9,677 nt of DNA from Chloroflexota bacterium (lineage in GTDB: Bacteria > Chloroflexota > Dehalococcoidia > DSTF01 > JACRBR01). The first letter of the stretch is position 1; each line of letters starts with the position of its first letter. A program made the translations under genes and the position numbers. The DNA lies in NCBI GenBank assembly GCA_016213125.1, contig JACRBR010000024.1, positions 1 to 9,677 on the forward strand, read 5' to 3'. This document shows, in pieces, positions 6,975-9,677 of the stretch. The notes beneath the pieces are model-generated. The model was not told the origin of the DNA, made no database searches, and was given only the letters and a program-made list of their open reading frames with translations.

Positions 6975-7961
6975 ATGGAGTACGTGCACACAATCCTCGC
7001 CCAGATAGCGGCCAGCAACGCCACCGCAGCCGAATCGCTCCTCAACGAGCTTGAGGCGCACCGCGCCGTCGCCTCCACGATGCGCGGCTACAACGGTATG
7101 CGCGTTAGCCGCACCGCCCACCCCGAAGGCAACGTCCTCCTGGTGGTCGAGACTCGCTGGGCGAACAACAACGCCATGGTCGACTACTCTACCGCCCGCG
7201 AGAACGCCTTCTCCATCGTAGAGAAACACCAGGACATCCTCGTCCCGGGCAGCCTCCAGACCCACCGCCTCGAGTCCAACTCCGGCGGGGAGTCAGGCGA
7301 AGCACCGAACCGGATGTACGACCGCTTGGCGCTGGCCCTCTTCGTACCCGTAGGCGTCCTCGCCTTCGCGCTGGTCGTCATTTACGGCATGTCCCGCATC
7401 TACCTGGCGCTTCCCACCACGGGCGCTTCGATTATGGCAATCTGCGTCGCCCTTGGAATCCTGCTAATCTCGGCGTACTTTGCCACCAACCCCTCGGTCC
7501 CGCGCTGGCAGTGGCTCGCCGTGGCCGTCGCCGGTATCGGCGCGCTGGCGGTCGGCGGCACCGTCGCGGCCGTCTACGACGAGGACAACAAGGAGGTCCA
7601 CGCGGCCCCTACCGTCGAGCCCAGCCCCGGCGGTGGCGCGGAGACCCCCACCGCTCCCGGCGCCCTGGTCATCGACATGACAGACAACAAGTTCGACGTG
7701 ACCGAACTCACGGTCACGGCAGCCACCGAGGTCGTCATCCAACTCAAGAACAGTGGCGCGGCCATCCATAACGTGGATGTCGCCGTCGGCGGCAGCTTCC
7801 CCAGCGGCATCTGCAAGAAGGGGGATGCCGGGTGCTCCGACCCTGCCAACATCCGCGCAGGCCAGTCCGGCACGGTGACGCTGAACCTGGCCCCCGGAAC
7901 CTACGACTACCGCTGTGACTTCCATCCGGTGGAGATGACCGGCACCATCACCGCGCAGTAA
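6975..7961 (+). CDS. Membrane protein: ABM-like domain, three membrane helices, periplasmic cupredoxin domain
   Basis: I chose ATG 6975 (328 residues) because AGGTG lies just upstream; the 35 extra residues from GTG 6870 are low in complexity and overlap a promoter-like element. Residues of about 1-100 resemble a dimeric alpha-beta barrel of the antibiotic biosynthesis monooxygenase type: a helix, then 'YNGMRVSRTAHPEGNVLLVVETRW' and 'ENAFSIVEKH'. Three membrane helices follow at about 120-145, 150-170 and 177-201. After a Pro/Gly linker comes a cupredoxin domain, residues of about 230-328. Its likely type 1 copper ligands are His265 (AAIHNV), Cys314, His317 and Met321 in YRCDFHPVEM. Two further cysteines (GICKKGDAGC) may form a disulfide. 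The domain would face the periplasm or cell exterior and may carry electrons, perhaps to the adjacent oxidase. The ABM-like call is the weakest part. Confidence 0.75.
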   Translation: MEYVHTILAQIAASNATAAESLLNELEAHRAVASTMRGYNGMRVSRTAHPEGNVLLVVETRWANNNAMVDYSTARENAFSIVEKHQDILVPGSLQTHRLESNSGGESGEAPNRMYDRLALALFVPVGVLAFALVVIYGMSRIYLALPTTGASIMAICVALGILLISAYFATNPSVPRWQWLAVAVAGIGALAVGGTVAAVYDEDNKEVHAAPTVEPSPGGGAETPTAPGALVIDMTDNKFDVTELTVTAATEVVIQLKNSGAAIHNVDVAVGGSFPSGICKKGDAGCSDPANIRAGQSGTVTLNLAPGTYDYRCDFHPVEMTGTITAQ

Positions 7962-7985
7962 TCCCGCGAGTCCGATAACAGTCGA

Positions 7986-8012
7986 ACGCGGCCATCCTGA
8001 GGACGGCCGCGT
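7986..8012. terminator. Strong intergenic hairpin between convergent genes, possible bidirectional terminator
   Basis: ACGCGGCC (7986-7993) pairs with GGCCGCGT (8005-8012); TCC/GGA extends the stem after one A-C mismatch, leaving a TGA loop. It is followed by CTTGTCGT on the plus strand, so the T tract is weak. Its place 25 bases after the plus-strand stop codon and between two convergent genes supports a terminator role for both. Confidence 0.55.
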
Positions 8013-8084
8013 CTTGTCGTAGTCTCGAGTCTTACGTGGGCGCGGGGCCAGCGTCACTCACGCCACCAGCCGGCGCCACGGCCC

Positions 8085-8966
8085 TTACCGCCGGCCGCCC
8101 GTGAGCCCCAGCGCCTCCAGCTCATCCTCGATCTCCGGCCACGAGGCAGGGCTCTCATCCTGCGCCTGCTCCTGGGCGTACCACTGGAAGAAGATCACCG
8201 CGATCAGTCCCCACAGGATCAGGCTGCCCATGAGCTTCATCACGCCGCCGGCAATCTGCTGGTCCTCGACGGCCGTGATTCCCCACATCCGCGGCGCCTT
8301 CTGGTAGAAGCTGTACACGGCCCCGTCCGCAAAGGTCACAAACGCTGCCACCACCGTCGGGAGCACGGACTGTACGAACAGGTACGACATCCGCAGCGGC
8401 GGCCCCAGGCGCGGCAGGTCTGCCACGTTGCTCAGCACCGGCCACCACATGAGGAGCGCCGACGCCACCAGCGCCACGTGCACCAGGAGGTGGAACCAGT
8501 GGTGATACAGCGCGTAGTTCGTCACTTCGGGCAGGTGCGTGCCAACGAACAGCGCGTTGAAGACGCCGAAGGCCACCACCGGATGTGTCAGCACCCGGCC
8601 CGCCGCCAGCATGCCCCTCGGCCGCAACAGCGCCTGCCACATCCAGCCCGGGATCCCCATCAGCAGCAGCGGCGCCGAGATCATCGTGAACGTCGTGTGC
8701 TGGAACATGTGCGCCGTCAGCAGGTACTGCTCGCTGATGTCGTGGACCGGCGTCCCCGCCACGAGATACAGCGAAGCGACGCCGGAGCAGTACCACACCA
8801 CCTGGCTCCGCTTCACGCGCCCCGCGTCAGACACCAGGTCGCGAAGCTGCGTGATGGCGTAGAAGTAGCCGGCCAGCAGAAAGATGCACAGCAGCACGAC
8901 ATCCGGATGCAGGTGCCAGGTGAACTGGTACGGACCGTTGGCGGTGTGGAGAAGCGGTACGAGCAT
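8085..8966 (-). CDS. ctaG: Caa3_CtaG-family cytochrome c oxidase assembly protein
   Basis: The 293-residue polytopic membrane protein belongs to the CtaG family of caa3 oxidase-associated proteins (PF09678), distinct from the Cox11-type CtaG. Family hallmarks seen: LLTAHMFQHTTFTMISAPLL at 82-101 with His86 and His90, THLPEVTNYALYHHWFHLLVH at 143-163 rich in histidine, WWPVLS at 174-179, and DQQIAGGVM at 235-243. There are about seven hydrophobic helices and an acidic cytoplasmic tail (about 265-285). In Bacillus, CtaG is needed for active caa3 oxidase; a copper-binding role through the conserved histidines is proposed but unproven here. The start is ATG 8966, with GGAGGG five bases upstream. 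It is the last gene seen of the minus-strand oxidase operon, 54 bases after subunit IV. The gene ends 73 bases from the hairpin terminator. Confidence 0.88.
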   Translation of the reverse strand: MLVPLLHTANGPYQFTWHLHPDVVLLCIFLLAGYFYAITQLRDLVSDAGRVKRSQVVWYCSGVASLYLVAGTPVHDISEQYLLTAHMFQHTTFTMISAPLLLMGIPGWMWQALLRPRGMLAAGRVLTHPVVAFGVFNALFVGTHLPEVTNYALYHHWFHLLVHVALVASALLMWWPVLSNVADLPRLGPPLRMSYLFVQSVLPTVVAAFVTFADGAVYSFYQKAPRMWGITAVEDQQIAGGVMKLMGSLILWGLIAVIFFQWYAQEQAQDESPASWPEIEDELEALGLTGGRR

Positions 8967-9020
8967 GGATTCCCTCCACCGCGGGTGCTCAAGTCGCGGC
9001 GATAGCCGGAGACCGCTGCG

Positions 9021-9431
9021 CTACACCAGGTTGCTGCCCAGCGTCGCCAGCACGACCGTGAATACCGCAGCGGCCAACAGCAGGCCTGTCACAAACGCCG
9101 TCGTGAAGAGCCTGCTGTCGAACTTCAAGTGCATGAACCACGACACGACCATGATGAACTTCACCGCCGAAAGCACGATCAGCGAAGGAATCAGCAACTT
9201 GCGGTCCATATCGATGTAGAAGAGCGCCACCTCGACCGTCGTAATAACCGCGAGGATCACGAAGATCTTCAGATACTCCATGTCTCCGGGGTGGCCGCGG
9301 TGCTCGACGACCTGGCCCTGGGCCTTCTCGGGGTTCGCCAACACGCCCATCGCCAGCAGCGCGCCAAGGACGCCAAGCGCCAGTAACGGCACGCCAAAGA
9401 GCATCTCGGGGTTCTCGAAGAAGTCCTTCAT
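9021..9431 (-). CDS. Cytochrome c oxidase subunit IV with extra N-terminal membrane segment
   Basis: The 136-residue membrane protein has the bacterial COX4 core from Met51: YLKIFVILAVITTVEVALFY, LLIPSLIVLSAVKFIMVVSW with the FMHLKFDSRLF signature (about 99-109), and a final helix, three membrane segments in all (PF03626-type). Residues 1-50 are an addition: MKDFFENPEMLFGVPLLALG, one further membrane helix, and a polar linker. This part repeats the 42-aa protein encoded directly upstream. ATG 9431 is chosen because AGGAG (9443-9439) lies seven bases upstream; a start 19 codons earlier would overlap the microprotein gene and adds only basic low-complexity sequence. Subunit IV stabilises the haem-copper oxidase complex in the cytoplasmic membrane. 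The ribosome binding site overlaps the stop codon of the upstream microprotein gene, so translation of the two is probably coupled. Confidence 0.85.
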   Translation of the reverse strand: MKDFFENPEMLFGVPLLALGVLGALLAMGVLANPEKAQGQVVEHRGHPGDMEYLKIFVILAVITTVEVALFYIDMDRKLLIPSLIVLSAVKFIMVVSWFMHLKFDSRLFTTAFVTGLLLAAAVFTVVLATLGSNLV

Positions 9432-9441
9432 GCGCCGTCTC

Positions 9442-9570
9442 CTATGACGATGGCGTCGGGTTGATCCAGTACATGAACAATGCCCCAAGAGCGATAACGA
9501 TGCCCAGCACGCCCAGCGCCAGCAACGGCGCTCCCATCAGCAACTCCGGGTTCTCGAAGAACGACTTCAT
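9442..9570 (-). CDS. 42-aa membrane microprotein in the oxidase operon
   Basis: I translated this by hand: it reads MKSFFENPELLMGAPLLALG, continues with a hydrophobic helix (VLGIVIALGALFMYW), and ends INPTPSS. Its first 23 residues match the N-terminus of subunit IV at 19 positions, so it is conserved coding sequence, not chance. One membrane helix covers about residues 14-36. The ATG directly follows the TAG of coxC (TAGATG), and its own stop overlaps the AGGAG of subunit IV. This suggests termination-reinitiation across three genes. GGTGGAG (9589-9583) lies 12 bases upstream, rather far. It may be a small accessory subunit of the oxidase; I do not know a named family for it. Confidence 0.8.
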   Translation of the reverse strand: MKSFFENPELLMGAPLLALGVLGIVIALGALFMYWINPTPSS

Positions 9571-9677
9571 CTAGTTCGTCGGCTCCACCAGGTACACAAG
9601 CGTGAAGATGATGATCCACACGATATCGACGAAGTGCCAGTACAGCCCCGCGATCTCTACGGGCAGCGGGTCATCCG
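9571..9677 (-). CDS. coxC: Cytochrome c oxidase subunit III, C-terminal end
   Basis: Only the last 34 codons and the stop are in the window; the gene continues past its right edge. The reading [10 protein letters not shown] followed by [20 protein letters not shown] is the classic last membrane helix of haem-copper oxidase subunit III, with the conserved YWHFVD(I/V)VW motif. It ends EPTN and a TAG that directly abuts the ATG of the microprotein gene. Subunits I and II are expected just outside the window on the same strand. Confidence 0.9.
   Translation of the reverse strand, partial: DDPLPVEIAGLYWHFVDIVWIIIFTLVYLVEPTN

Noticed and set aside
7464..8057. 197-codon minus-strand frame opposite the cupredoxin domain
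   Set aside because: Low-complexity shadow frame crossing the intergenic hairpin; no domain.
9428..9619. 63-codon minus-strand frame at the oxidase operon
   Set aside because: Wrong frame: the coxC end and the 42-aa protein occupy this region in other minus frames with clear homology.

Overview
The window is GC-rich and densely coded, from a bacterium with a membrane-bound aerobic respiratory chain. The mix of features fits a Chloroflexota-like bacterium: a long SRP RNA with an Alu domain, large secreted proteins ending in calcium-binding and dockerin-like repeats, a lipoprotein with a thioredoxin-like domain, and a cox operon carrying a Caa3_CtaG-type assembly factor. This placement is inference; there is no rRNA or other marker here to settle it.

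Left part (1-778): two divergent transcription units. On the minus strand a strong promoter (TTGACG-N16-TAGGAT) drives a large-type SRP RNA of about 267 nt. Downstream of it lies the start of a membrane-anchored DUF348 (YabE-like) protein that runs off the window. On the plus strand a matching promoter (TTGACT-N17-TAGGAT) serves a secreted metalloprotease.

Plus-strand block (779-7961): a roughly 900-residue secreted M36/fungalysin-like metallopeptidase with P-domain-like, thrombospondin type 3 and dockerin-like C-terminal modules. It is followed by a tight three-gene cluster: a nitrilase, an AlkA-like HhH-GPD DNA glycosylase and a small zincin-type metallopeptidase. Next comes a lipoprotein with an Ig-like and a thioredoxin-like domain carrying an unusual CX4C motif, and then a membrane protein joining an ABM-like domain, three membrane helices and a periplasmic cupredoxin domain.

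Right part (7962-9677): after a strong intergenic hairpin, a convergent minus-strand cytochrome c oxidase operon reads coxC (3' end only), a 42-aa membrane microprotein absent from simple ORF lists because of its size, a subunit IV with a duplicated copy of that microprotein as its N-terminus, and a Caa3_CtaG assembly factor. The cupredoxin, the thioredoxin-like lipoprotein, CtaG and the oxidase together suggest a copper-handling and respiration neighbourhood.

The most interesting items are the microprotein and its fused paralogue in subunit IV, the ABM-membrane-cupredoxin fusion, and the CX4C thioredoxin-like lipoprotein. I saw no CRISPR array, insertion sequence, tRNA, prophage or defence system.
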